From: Xestospongia muta
Lineage: Eukaryota > Porifera > Demospongiae > Haplosclerida > Petrosiidae
Reading direction: 5' to 3'
DNA length: 64,000 nucleotides
NCBI GenBank assembly: GCA_963693285.1
Contig: OY848918.1
Span: 19,603,484-19,667,483 of the forward strand
The translations under genes were made by a program, and so were the position numbers. Shown in pieces: positions 1 through 14,600 of this stretch. Positions within the stretch are counted from its first letter, which is position 1. Each line of letters begins with the position of its first letter. Under the pieces are notes generated by a model that saw only the letters and a list, made by a program, of their open reading frames with translations, was not told the origin of the DNA and did no database searches.

Positions 1-320
1 TCATACAAGACATTTGATTAACAAATTGTAGCATAGCTTGATTATGACAGCAACTTTCATTCATATTAATAATTAAACTTCAATTCACTCAAGCTGTCTA
101 GTCCAGTGTTTACACACTTTTATAACAGATTTTAGAGGATAAGTGTGAATGTTCCGGCCCACACAATTAATGAAAATACGAGATTGTACCCATCAAGTGT
201 TTCCTCAGTGTTTCTTAATTTCATTGATACTCTGTGACTAGGACACTGGTATTTCCACAGACTTAACAATATATTTATATTTCTACAAACTTATAAAAAT
301 AACTTAAGACAAAACATTAA

Positions 321-1740
321 TAGTCCTCTTAATTAGGACTGTTTTATGAGGAAAACAGTACTATTGTGTATAGTTCAACTTTAATTGTCCACTAGTGATA
401 CATATTATTCTATGTAGTCAAGTACTATTATACAATATAATAGAATACTCTAGTGTTAACAACTGTACTGTCTTGAGGAAGTGTTTTGTATTTTTAATTA
501 TAAATACTGATTGCATTCCTTAGTAATAATCAAAAACTTACTCATTCTATATAAATATGAGGAAACATGTACTGATGTATAAATTGTTAAATAATATCAT
601 TATTTAATCTGTCAAATGAAAAAATTATATTTCTTTCAAATGTCTATCTGTCATTAAAATATAACTATGGAATAATGGATATATTATATAATTGTGTTAC
701 AGCTATAAAAAGAAAACATTACTATCAGTTCAATATACATGATTATGTGTAGTACTGATATCTTGTTAGAATTTTGATTATCTAAGAATGTACTAAAGAG
801 TTAGTGTCACATTGATACATGTGTCCTTTATAATGAATGATACTGATAGTATACTGTAGAAGTATGTGATAATATGTTAATGAGATGAATTTTCATTTTT
901 GGAGATCTAGTTAATAGACTTATTGACATATAACTAGAAGTACTAATAGTAAGATAATGAGATGAATTTTCATTTATGGAGATGTAGTTAAATAGACTTA
1001 TTGACATAGTCCTCCTAATTATGAGTGTTATGAGGAAACCAGTACTGTTGTGTATAGTTCTAATTTTTTTTCCATTATATACACTACCTGTATATTATAG
1101 TATATTAGTATATATAGTCATGTACTGTTAGTATGATAGAATACTCTATTGTTAGCTGTATAGTGTTGAGGGAGTGTTTAGTGTTTGTAATTATAAACAC
1201 TAATTGCATTCCTTAATAATAATCCAAAACTTGAATGTGTCACAGAATGTCTAATTCCAAATGTCAAGATATTGATCAGCAACTACCTCATTTTCAAATG
1301 CATCAACAGCAATGCTCACAAGATACATTGATATTTTCACTAGGTATCTGGGTAATGTCTTTTCAAGCACCCTTTCCTAGTTTATATTTTACTCTTTTAA
1401 ATTGTGTCAAATGACAAAAATTAATTCCTCTTAAATGAATGACCCATCTGTAGAATGATAAATATATTATATAAATGTGTTACAGCTATTAAAACACCAT
1501 TACTATCAGTTTAATATACATGATTATGTATAGTATTAATGTCTTGTTACAAGTTTCATTTCTCTAAGAATATGCATGGAGAATTAGTGTCACATTGATA
1601 CATGTGTCCTTTATAATAAATGATACTGATAGTATACTGTAGAAGTATATGATAATAGTATAATGAGATGATTTTCATTTTGGAGATCTAGTTAAAAAAC
1701 TTATTGACATATAACTAGAAGTAATAATAAATACATGATT
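321..1740. repeat. Tandem direct duplication, two diverged ~690 bp units
   Basis: Two adjacent units start with the same tagtcctc-taatta block at 321 and 1008 and keep matching landmarks in the same order: the 'gtgtatagtt' block, 'agaatactct', the 'cacattgatacatgtgtcc' block (810 and 1590) and 'gagatctagtta' (902 and 1682). A shorter secondary duplication of the 'gatgaattttcatt' segment lies at 880-1010. No coding region is visible here. The sequence is A/T-rich and upstream of gene A. Confidence 0.75.
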
Positions 1741-2109
1741 ATTGTTTAAATATGATACTGTCAGAATAATTCTAATTGAATAAGAATAATTTCTGTTACA
1801 ATCTCCTCTTCCAAAGAATCTAATGAAAGAATACAATGTTGTGACATAATAATGACAAATGACATTACTTTTATAGTTATTAAGTAACAGACCACACAAA
1901 GTGCACGTGGATAGAAAAACCAATGTTCTGTTACATTGAAACAGGATAGATTATATCAACGATATTAGTCATACATAATTGTGTAGTTGTTTATGATATT
2001 TAGTTCTGTATACTGAGGTAGCTACTGTGAACATTAATACATTGCTCTTTAATGTGAAATTAATACTAATCTCTTGAGTTGCTATCCCCAGAACATTTTC
2101 ACTTTAGGC

Positions 2110-2231
2110 AGTGTCTATTTGTCGGGTAGGAAATATATACTTTTTTTGTGTATTAAACTGATCCCCACCCCCTAAACCTAACCTACCTTTATACAACAAA
2201 GTATACATTTCCTGCCGGACAAATAGACACT
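2110..2231. repeat. Hairpin MITE-like inverted repeat
   Basis: The left arm (about 2110-2142, gtgtctatttgtcgggtagg and onward) is nearly the reverse complement of the right arm (about 2199-2231, ending ccggacaaatagacact). The spacer is about 55 bp with a C-rich stretch. No ORF is present. Size and structure fit a palindromic MITE. A target-site duplication is not clear. Confidence 0.7.
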
Positions 2232-2699
2232 ACGTTCACTTTACGCAAAGTTGGCAACAATACAAGACTAACTAATATCTAGACCCTAAATTCTCATCTT
2301 TGGAACATAACTATGATTGTATAAGTTTCACAACATTTTTGACCAACACAAAATAGTTTATCTAAACACTTGTCTTTGTTCTTTCTATTTCCAAAACTCT
2401 ACAAGTCGTAATTGTGTTTGTGATACTTCCGCCCACTTATATTAGCCTAGTAATTAAAAATGGTGGGCGTGTCAGAGTTGCCATAACAACCGCCAAACAA
2501 CGCAGTCACACAAGAAGAACAGGTTAGTAGATCACACACTATACTATAATTTGGTTACAGTTGATTTAGTTAGTAAAGTTTCGTCATTCCAATGTAGTAT
2601 ATAGTTATTACTATCTATATCACCTACTTGCTCTATTGTCTATAGACATAGACACCTGATATAAGAACAGTTACAATCTAAGGACCAACACTTTTCAAA

Positions 2700-5600
2700 A
2701 TGTCTCAGTATAGTCACCTAAGTCTAGTAAGTCTATAATCTTTCTATTACTATGTCATTATCCCTATATATAAAACTAAACTCACATATCACTGTTATTG
2801 TATAGACAAAATATCTTTCTAAAAGATGGTCTTTTAGTTATAAGGGCTGATCTGTATACTCACTATACTACACTACATGATACATGTTGTCTTTATAATA
2901 GAATGATCAACTGTACTGGGCAGCTAGACATGGAAACATTGAAGAAGTCAAATCTACTATTGAACAAGATGCTGATGTAAACTATCATAATCCAGACTGG
3001 GTAAGTTACTAGCTCTCAATATTTAAGTATATATCTCAACAGTAAAGTCTATTTTTCATATACAGTGTGTTTTTATAAATAAGTCTAAGATCCAATAATT
3101 ATCATATCACTACACACTGTATCATCATTATAGTATGATGTTGGTTGAGCTATAATACATGAGATGGTCTAGTCTCGTCCCCAGACCTACTCAAAAGCTA
3201 AAATAGGTCTGATCACACAAGTTAATTTTTGTGACCCCTACTTTAGTTTGCGAGTAGGTCTGGGGATGAGACTAGGGATGGTCTAAATTTAATATCACAA
3301 ATCCCTGTGTGATTTTAATCAATAGTGTAAGAGTTTCTTCCATTTTCTGTGTCATCTCCTAATAATAAAAAGTGTTAATATTACTGACATGATGTGTACA
3401 TTTGTTAATCTATTAACAATGTTACTGAATTATTCTAACAGAGCCAGTCTATATCTATCATATAACACAAACTTATGAAGGACAATATTTTTTATGAATT
3501 TACTTTTAATATAGCATTTGCAAAATAGATTTTCTGGAATTATTACAAGATTTCATGCCATGGTCATATTTACTCACTCACTGTCCTCATAAGTTTACAA
3601 TCTACCAGAATGCTAATAAAACTCTGATAAGTATAGTTTTTTAAAGTATCAAACAGAAACCTTGATTCTAATAGTATTTAACAAGTTGTATACATACATA
3701 CCTAACTATGGTCTATTTTTAAAGAGAGTCCTTAGGTTTATTGTATTCCAGCATTTAAATTTGAGAAACAATTAGTAGACACAATTAATTATAACATTAG
3801 AGAGATTGTGGTAACATATAGGAAATGGTAAGTTTAGTAAAATGTTCTTCATTTGCCAAAATGTTTTCCTCCAGCATTTTAATTAAAGACATGACAATAG
3901 GCAGAACAATTCATTGTTATTTAAATTTGCCAAAGTTTATTTTATATCTATATGATCTCCTTCCACAATTACCTATTACAGGTGTTACATTTAGCTATGT
4001 ATTGCCACATAAATAAATCTATTTGCTGCTTCACACTTTATATAATAACAATATTCATAAACTACTACTAATTTGATTAATAATATTATGACAATGAATA
4101 AGATTAAGTTTATAATTTTAATAACAAGAGTGACCTTTTATACACAGAGGTTAAACCAGTATGTTGTATATTTTATGATTACAAGCAAAACATATAATGC
4201 TAACACATCCACAGACTACTAAACTAAATGTTGGTAAAGTAAATAATGTTAGAAGTTTCTTTAGCTAGAGAGGTATTATAGTTAATAAAGGACATTTTAG
4301 ACTTTATTTTGTCTGGACAAGTAATAGGGAGACATGAGAACAGCAGTATTAGACTAGTATGGTGTTCTTGTCCCTTTGCTTAGAGAGGATGAGTCTGGAG
4401 ACAAAAGCATATAAAAATTGTATAGAAGGAATGCGTTTATGGATAGAGCATAATTAGAACTAAAAATCTGTTAAGAGAGTTAAAAAAATAAAAATGTTAA
4501 TTGTGATATGCACTGATTTGTGGTAATGATCCCTCAAATAGAATCACAGATGACATTTTTGTGGTCTGCAACATTTTTGTAGACCACAATAGGCTGTACG
4601 AGTCCAACATATGCTAGTCCTTTGACCTTTTGTCTCTAAGTGAAGAGACAGACTGTTATTAGACAGCTAAATGACTATGAATGTTTTGATTTTCTAGCTA
4701 GAGATCTTATCAGTAGACACAGCTTAGAGTCCTTAATATAATATGATAAAAGTTTCATTCACTTTCAAATTTAGTGACAGGATCTGGAGCACAAATTCAT
4801 TGTTATTTCACTCATCAGAATAAATTGCTATACACATGTCACACCTATATATTAACTGGGAATTAACCAAAATCAGTTTACTTTTGAATAATTAGCAATT
4901 TTTTTTGAAATGGTTTCTTGTACATATAGCATTTTATTTTTAAGATATTTAGTTTAACCTTTCTTATACACAGAGTTTAAACCAGTATATTGTGTGTATT
5001 ATGTTTACTAGCAAAACATATATTATTAACATATCTACAGAGTATCTATATAATTGTAAATAATGTTCATAAAATGTTTTAGTAATGTAGTGTTTATAAG
5101 GACTCCATAATTTAAAATAATTTCAAGTTATTAAAGTAGTCCAATAATGATTATTAATACTTTCATAGTATTATAATGTTAATTTAAGTTGTACTAATGT
5201 AATTATAGGTTCACTGACTTGTTTGTAATATCATCTATTAGAAATAACTAATATTTTATTAATATACTAATACTACTGTTACTATTGTGATATTGTATGT
5301 ACTCTTTAAAATTTTGTATTGTTATTTAATAAATAATTAATAGGTAGATCTTGTAACTGTCATTTGTTAATAACAAACATTATCATCTACTATTATATTG
5401 GGTTATCAGAGACCACTGATTGCTGCATCTGTTTGTGGACATACCGATGTTGTGTCTCTTCTTCTTCAAAAAAATGCAGACCCAAATTGCACTAATTATG
5501 TGAGTATTCATATATAGTAACAATACTGTTGTAATGTATATATGTATACATTGTACATGTAGGTATACACATGTGAGTTTATTAATGTAGTTGTCATGTT

Positions 5601-8600
5601 GTACTTTTTTGTTTTGTTAGCAATATTCTTAAAATTGTGAAAATTAAACCTCAATTTATTATCATTTCAATGTTATAATATAGGAGATGTTAAAAACAGA
5701 GAATTTACTTCCCCCAGATAATTATGTATAAAGGTCATCTGGTTTTAGTAATGGATATAGATCCACATCAAGTACTGGGCTGATCATTTCTTTATAGCTA
5801 TTACACAGGGGTAGTTTTCCATCTTGCTACAATAGAATAGTTACAATAAGGGCTTTCAACTCACTGTAATTAACAAGCTTAATTTTGACCAATGACAACA
5901 ACTTGTCTAGCTCAACTTTAAGGATAGTTTAAGAGAGAAGGCACAGGCTGAGGTCATCAATAATTGGGTTTGGGATTTCTCTTTAAGTCCAGTTTAGCAA
6001 CATGTTGAGTCATTGTGCCCAACTTGTCTGTGAAGACATCTTTATTTTTCTTTATATAATGCCCAATCATTAAGTTGTCTGTCCATAGTAACTCTATCAG
6101 TTGACACATATTATTTTTGGACCATTTTGAAACCTTGCTTGTCACCTCTGGCTATATTAAACCCTATCCTATTATGTTTCTCATGGGTTTCCTCTCTCGG
6201 GTGTACATGAAGACCTAGTATCACTACATATACTTGAAAAGATGGCTATGTGATAACGTGCATGCAACCACGTGTATGCATGAATGGGTGTGGCACATTT
6301 CATCTAATTAACTTTCGTGGGTAAATATTTTGTGGTTTGTTTCTCAACCACAAAAACCATGATAATTTCCCCCCCCCCCTCCCCGAAAAAACCTCGCTAC
6401 ATGGTACAGTATGTGTAGTTTTGTCAAATAACATAACAAATGTCATATTAGGTACATGTAAGTCTATCAGTATCAGTACAGTGGAATATTGTACTCCCTG
6501 AATAATGGAAACCTCACTTACAATGACAAATTGTGTGTTTGGAATGAATTACCATTTAATACACATTACTTGTTGACTCAGAAAATATGGAAACCTTTTG
6601 TATTATATAATAAATGCTTTTTACGAGTAATTGTAGCAAAGAGTCATCACTTCTAATGTCCAGTTAATGAATACATTGATAATGGATTAGTGAAATGACA
6701 AACGTATAGAATGTTATATAACAGTTACTCTAGTAACACAAACTATCTCTAGAATTATACAAGGAAATAATATAACAAAGTTTTTATATGTTAAGTTATA
6801 GTTTCTAATACATGGCAGTGTTTTACACTCAGTCTATAAGTATGATGTACCAGTGATTTGTAATGTATGTTGTACTGTCTTCATTGTTGTCATCAGATAA
6901 AGATAACTATGATAGTCACTAAGTCATATGTCCAGCCAGTGTCATTGTTTGATGGCTGGTACATGTTGTAAATAGAGTCTCTTTACTTCCCTAATCTAGA
7001 GTATATTTATATGATATAATTTCCTTAATAATTATTGATACTATATATCAACAAATACATACTGTGAATAATAAATAAACAAACTTAAAACTGATTGACA
7101 AAAGAAATTTTGCCAATAACAACCAACTGACAAAGTAGGGCATTATATAGAATGTGATCTCTATAATAAGATATATACTTTATATTATGTAACTATCATG
7201 AGTGTATCTCTTATTTGTTCATATTTTCTACACTTATCACATTAGTCCCAACTTATATCCTGATTACCTCAAGAATACAATTTTGGCTTGTAGAGTACAT
7301 CCTTTTGCTTGATAAGCACTATTTTACTGACATATAGTATACACTTACATGATCTATTTTACATATGTGACGTGTCTTAGGCTATAAAAGTTGTGAAATG
7401 TGATTTCTCTACAGTTCTAATCACAAAACATGATCTCAGTGTCATAAAATCAGATCCTTATCCTGTCTACATGACAATCAATAGACAATTACATGTTTTT
7501 GGAGTTAGGTTTTTAAATATGATGGTTTCAATCCAACTTGGCCAAAATGTTTAGTGTGAAGCCTTTGAAGCTAATTCATTTAATGCCCACAATGTGGTGA
7601 AAAAATCATGTTTATTAGCTTCATTATTAAGAATTAATAAGAAGTGATTATTAAAGTATTGAGTTATATAACATATTCTGTGATATGACTTTGATATGAC
7701 TTCACTACAGAGATAGTGTAGACTATTAATGTGATGTACATGATCTGTTATTACTATACATATACTGACAGTACTAATAGTGACACTACTAATTATAACA
7801 TGATATACAAGTTATGTGGTAATAATAATGATGATGATCTGTAAATAAACAAATGACTGATAAAGCAATGAACAGATATGTAATATGAGCATTCACAGTA
7901 AATAAGAATAATGTATGAAATGCACTGTATACCATTTATTTTAAATTCCAATATCATCAGCTGATTTAACGTTTACTGGAATAGAATACTTACATAATAT
8001 ACTCTACTATTCTGTAATCAGTATAGTTCAGTTACATATTACATTATTATATTAGACATTGTAGTAGTGTTTTCAGTGAGCTTTGTACATTAATGTACAT
8101 GTCATGTTTATACATGTAATATAACTAGTACTCTAATTATTTTACTATACTACATACATACTAGTGATGTGTCCATTACAGTCTCAATGTAATCAACTTC
8201 CATTACAATATTGGATCATTTCAACATTATCATTACATTTACTTCAACAAAAGTACAGTACCAATTTATTTCCTTAGAAGGCTTACACTAACAATGAAAT
8301 GGAAATAAATATGCTCTTTCAATGTGTTAGTGAATTCTGTCATTTTTATAGTTTTCACATACAATTTCATGTAGGATCAAGAATGCTTTTAGAATCTAGA
8401 TACACCTCTAAATTTTAGCATGAACATAAAGCCTTGTACAACACAAAATTGTTTGCTTTGACAGAATGCTTTGTGTTACAAGCTTAAAGTATCTCATATA
8501 GCTGTAGCTATCATAGGTGAGATGTATCTCCAAGAATGTATCTCTCTTTCTAAAATTTGGTGACAATCATCAAGTCAGGTCAATATTGGGAGAATTTTAC

Positions 8601-11600
8601 AGATTTTGTATCCATCAAACAAATTGATTTTTGTTGCAATAGATAAACAAGTAGTAAACATTTGAAGGTTAATGTAAATAAAATTTAATACTTACAGCCA
8701 GAAATGTTTACATTATAGGCTGTATCATGGATTATACTATGACCTGGTTGAGTTAAGCTACCCAGACATGTAAATAACTCAGCCTTTTTATGTGCTATCC
8801 GTATAGAATCTGCACAAATCAATTCAGCTTACAAATGCGCATTTTATAAATAAAATGTGGCTCTCTAGTGCTACAAGAAAGTAACAACTATAAACTCCAT
8901 ATTTATTTTTAATGGCATACTTTCTTCGTACTTCAAATTCTACACCTTCGAATAACACTATTCATCTTAAGAAGTCAGCCGTGTGTCACGTGTTAATTCA
9001 AAATTACAGTTCTAATTAAATAAACAGATGTTCTATTATAACAATCATGAATTCATTATTATTAAAATAATAATTAGGTCTTGTCTTTTGCAATTTAAGA
9101 CAGCTATAAAGCCACCATAGTTCTGAAAAGAACCTTTTAACAATGGAGGAAGAATGAGAATGCATAGAAATATTCGTCATCAAAACTATCTTGAGGCTGG
9201 GACATAAACGTTTGTGGTATTAGCAGTTTATGTAAGAGGTCCTTGAGTCCATTGATGTTTGTTGAGTTTCTTGAAATTATCATAGACGTTCACAACAACC
9301 TCCTTTTTTGTGACCTCAGTCTTTTTCCCTTTGCATCTTCATGAGCATGAGAGAAAATGTAGTCTGTTCACATGACATTCACATGAACAAATAATGAATA
9401 ACACTAAAATGTACTTCAGTACTAAATACATATAAGCCATATATTATAAAATGAAATAATGATAAATACTGACAATTATTTTTTACAGGCAAATTATACT
9501 CCTCTTCATTATGCTGCTTACAAAGGCCATTTTCATGTAGCTGATCTGCTAATAAAATCTGGTGCATCATTGGATGCCATTAACAATGTAAGTGTCTTCA
9601 TTATTAAACATGTTGTTATTATACATGACTGTATTTTGTATGTATTGTTGTTATTAATTTATGTAATTATGTAGTTATTTGTGGTTTTGTCACTTCATAT
9701 AACTACATATTATCACAATATAAACAAAATGGCTACATTTACTATAACCCTAGCATTAACTAGTCGCTATTTTAATTACTTGTAGTCCATTATATAAGCT
9801 AAATTGTTTGACACTCTCAGTAGCAACAAAGCTAATATACAGGACACTGTTTATTTCTTTGAATAAAACGCTCTGTCATTTCATATTGAGAGGTTTGTGT
9901 GATAAGATTTTCTGTTTGTCAATAATTTTAATATGTTTACATAAGAAGTGTATTTTTCAAACTACTGTTCATATTATAGTATGTCCAAGTTGAGTTGGGC
10001 CACCCTGACTTGTAAATAACTTTGCCATTTTACATGCTATCTGCATAGAACTTGCACCAATCGATTCAGGTTGCAAACGTGCTATTTATATAAAAAATTT
10101 GGCTCTCTAGCGCTACAAGAAAGTATCAAACTAAAAAACTCCATACATTTTCAATGGCATACCTTTGACATACTTCGAATTGCACACCCTCGAGGATTTA
10201 ATTAAAATCTCTTCTCACCTTGAGAAGTCAACTATTTGTCACGTGGCAATTCAATATTATAGTTCTAATTATACAAACAAATTTTTATTGTAAATTCATT
10301 GAAATAATTATCAGGTATTGTCTCTTGTGAATTTTGGGCAGCTAAAAAGCCACGTGGTTTTGAAAAAAACTTTTTACAAAGAATGAAGACTGAGGATGTC
10401 TAAAACGTCATCAGAACTATCATCAGATTGATCAGAACCATCAGACTCATCTGATCACTTCCAACTCGAATAATGAACTCATCCACTAATTTTTCATAGA
10501 GGCCATCATTAGACCAATAGTGGTCTTCAAAGTGGATCTTAACATGTTCAACGAGGCTCTTCCAACGGTCAGGTGTCACAACATCAAAACCCTCCCATGC
10601 CAGCTGCTCTACCTCACGGAGATTGAATGCACGAGCATTGGCCTTGATGTGACCTTTAACCTGTGCCCATGCCCACTCAATAGGATTGAGAGTGCAGTGA
10701 GCAACAGGAAGTCGGACCACCTCGTGGCCTACATGATGTACAGATTAATAAATAAAATGCCTAAAGCCAATCTTGCATCTTTTGCTTTGTCCAACTTTTG
10801 ACTGGGTCAGGGTCACTACAACGACTATAATATGAGGCATTATCCATGACAATAAGACTGTTAAGTTGAACATTAGGGAGAAGTTTGGTAGCAAACCACT
10901 CCTCAAAATGATCATCAGTCATCTCATCATGGTATTCGCCAGTATTATTTTTAGATCTGAATATAAGAGTGGTGTTGGGAATCCAACCAGTCTCACTACC
11001 AGCTCCAAGAATAATGTTATCTTTTTCAGAATTCTATCACCTTCATAAAGCTCAATTAATTTCTATATTTAAATATGAATAATGTGATAAACAAAATTCC
11101 TACTTCATAACAAAGGATAAGTTGAAGGGTATTAGTACCCAGTTTCAGCACCTCTGGAATTTCCCAAATTGTATTGGTGCAATTGATGGAAAGCACATAT
11201 TAATACAAGCTCCAGTCAATTCTGGCTCTACCTATCTTGTACAGTGTAAAGTATTTTTATAAAGGTTTCTATTTATAGATTTTTTATGAGGTACTCATTC
11301 CATTGTATTATTGGCAGTCTATGATGCTCATTATCACTTTATTTTGGAGGATGTTGGGTAGGCTAGTAGACATAGTGATGGTGGTGTACTAAATAATTCA
11401 GCTTTTGGACAAGCACTGGAGGCTAATGCCCTTAATGTACCAAGTGCTAGTCCACTACCTGGTACTACTCACCCAGCGCTACCGTATGTGTTCATTGGTG
11501 ATGAAGCTTTCCCTCTAAAATTGAATATGATGAGACCATATCTGGGAAAAACCTTCCTGAATCAGAATCAATATACGATTATCGGTTGAGCAGAGCCAGA

Positions 11601-14600
11601 AAAATAATTGAAAACAGTTTTGGTATTCTAGCTGCAAGATGGCGGATTTTTCATAGGCCAATAATAGCTCATCCTGATAAAGTAGTGCTGTTCACCAAGG
11701 AACTATAGCTTTGCACAACTATCTCAGAACTACAGATTCGAATGTGTACTACCCTCCTGGTTTTATAGATGGGGAAGATGGATCTGGTAATTATATTCCT
11801 AGTGGGTAGAGAGCTGAAGATGGTGAAAAGGGATTTGAAAATTTTAGGTCAAGTCGGTGGAAATAGGTAATGTCAAAGTGAACACATTAGAGATATTTTC
11901 AGAGCTCTTCTGTTTCATGTCAGGTATTCAAAATCTGCTGCAGATGTAAGAGATGGATTTCATGACTACTTTATTACATCTGTTGGTGAACTGAGTTGGC
12001 AATACAATCACATCCAGCGAACAAACTGAAATACTGATTGGTGATTTTCAGTTAGTTTTACAATCACAAAATTATTCAATGCCTCACAATGTATTTTACA
12101 ATTACATCATATTATATTATTAATATTGTCCATAAGTATTACTGAAATTAGGTGGTTCACTTGAAGGAAATTCAATGTCTGTTAGAAGTTGTTGTATATG
12201 CAACTTTGCCATTGCTTTTTGCCTTGGGTGGAGTCTTTTAAGGACAACTGCAACTGCTTACCAAAAAGATCTTCTTTCGTGTCTTGAGGTTGTGCTCGTT
12301 TCTCTTCCAAATCCTTCAGGCTTTTTAAAATAGCTTCATCTACATCATTCAACTTTATAACTATCCGTTTTTTTCCTGGAGGTTGGGGAGTGTTTAACCA
12401 TTCGTTGCGGAAGGCTCCATACGGAGCCCCACCCAATTTCATTGCAAAACGCGAAAGGCTCTTTTAGGCACCTGGAACTGTTATAAAAATATTCGCTTTT
12501 TTGGATTGATTTTTCTTTAGATTTTTCTTTCGATATGGCTCGTTTTCTAAGTTCAAATGATCCTGAAGCATTGTTACAATTGATGGAAGTAATAGATAGC
12601 GATTTCAGTGATGATGATTTTGATGGTTTTTTTGATGAAAACGATGAAAATGAAAAAAAATTATATTTTTTTTATCAAGAAACTAGTAATGTTACTACAA
12701 TTTTCTCTTCTTCTGGTACCTCCTCTTCTCCAACTCCTCCTACTAATAATGCTGATACTAGTATTCCTCAGTATCAAGAAAAACCAGGACTAACCACTCA
12801 ATTGTCTGGAGCAGAACCAGTAATATATTTTAAACATCTATGGACAGACATTCTAAGTAACGAAATATTAAAACAAACTAACCTCTATGGTCAGCAGTAC
12901 TTACAATCTCATGTGCACTATCTTGATGAACACCCCAGAGCTCGAGCTCATGATTTTAGTAAATGTACATTCACTCTAGGAGAGTTATATAACTTCCTAT
13001 CATTAATTATTACTATGGGTATTGTCAGTTTACCAAGTATTCCAAGTTATTGGCACACAAGTTGGCCATTTCTTAATGATAGCTTTCGTAAAGTAATGTC
13101 TCGTGATAGGTTCCTGCTTCTACTGAAATTTCTCCATCTCTCAGACAATGAGAAGTACATCTCCTTTGGCCAAGCTGGACATGATCGTTTATATAAAATT
13201 CAGCCAATTATCACTCACCTCATTGCTCAGTTCAAATCATCATACACACCAAACCAGAACTGTAGTATAGATGAGAGCATCATCAGTTATAAAGGTCGCC
13301 TCTCATTTCTTCAGTACCTTCCTAAGAAACCACATAAATGGGGAATCAAGGCTTGGGTACTGGCTGATGCCAAAAGTGGCTATACATGGAATTTGGACAT
13401 CTATACAGGAAGATCTCATGAACGAGATGCCAATTTACCATTGTCAAGTCATGTTGATCTCTCTCTAGCAACTGACCTTCTGGGTAAGGAATACAACTTC
13501 TTTTTTGACAACTTCTACACAAGTCCAGACCTGTGTAAAAGGCTCTATGAAAATGGCTCTGGAAGCTGTGATACAGTCAGTCTGAACAGAAAAGGGATAC
13601 CTGACTGGTTCAAGAGGAAACATGTAGAAAAAGGTAAAGTGATAACATACCGTGATGGATGTATACTTGGAATCAAATAGATGGATAAAAGAGTTGTAGC
13701 TGCCCTTTCTACTATTGATGACGACTCTATGGTAGAGATCCAAAGAAGAACTAGTGCTTGTCGAGACGGAATAGAGACCATCCACAAACCAGCAATAATT
13801 CATAATTACAACACTTATATGGGAGGTGTGGACAAAGCTGATAGCTGGTAACGTACTATGGATTTCCTCACTTTTCGAAGAAATGGTGGAAACGAATATT
13901 TTTCCAAATACTAGATACCACCCTTGTAAATGTTTATATCATGTACGTAGAATCTACACCTGGTCATTGTCTCTCCCATATGGATTTTCGTCTTGAGGTA
14001 GCTCGAGCTCTCATCAAAGAGCAGTCAACTCTACGTTCAGTATCTGCTGCACCCCAAGATATTCCTCTCAGACTAAGTGGTCGTCACTTTCTAGTACCTA
14101 GTATAAAAAGGGACTGTAAAATATGCAGCAGGAGAAAGACTGGAAAAAGGAAGCAAACAAGTATCAAATGTGACATATGTGACATTCATCTATGCATACA
14201 CCCATGTTTCAAAAAGTACCATACACTCAAAAGCTACAAGTAGAACATTTTTTTTATTTTTAACAATCATTTACACACACATACACACACCATATATATA
14301 TTCATGTATCATCCTACCTATTATTCTTTGTTCTTCATATTTTATAATATCATCTCTGGGTATAAAGACAACACAAAAATATATAGTCTAACAACTCACT
14401 AGAATCAACACAGATCTTCGCACAGACATATTTTGTGGATTAGTGAGATTTTCCATAGCTTGCTATCAACTCTTGATGTCACGTACTATATTTACTCACG
14501 CACAGCCAGGTTAAAAGTAGCTTCGACCAGTCCATTTCTTTCAACAGCAATCACATACCAATCATAGCCTATGAAAGAGGAATATAGGCCAAAGGAAAAC

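Noticed and set aside
3825..4016. 63-codon plus-strand ORF in the first large intron of gene A
   Set aside because: It has no motif and no splice context that links it to the ankyrin frame. Chance ORFs of this size are expected in A/T-rich introns.
13465..13803. Minus-strand ORFs over the piggyBac gene
   Set aside because: Shadows of the plus-strand transposase frame with no conserved motif.
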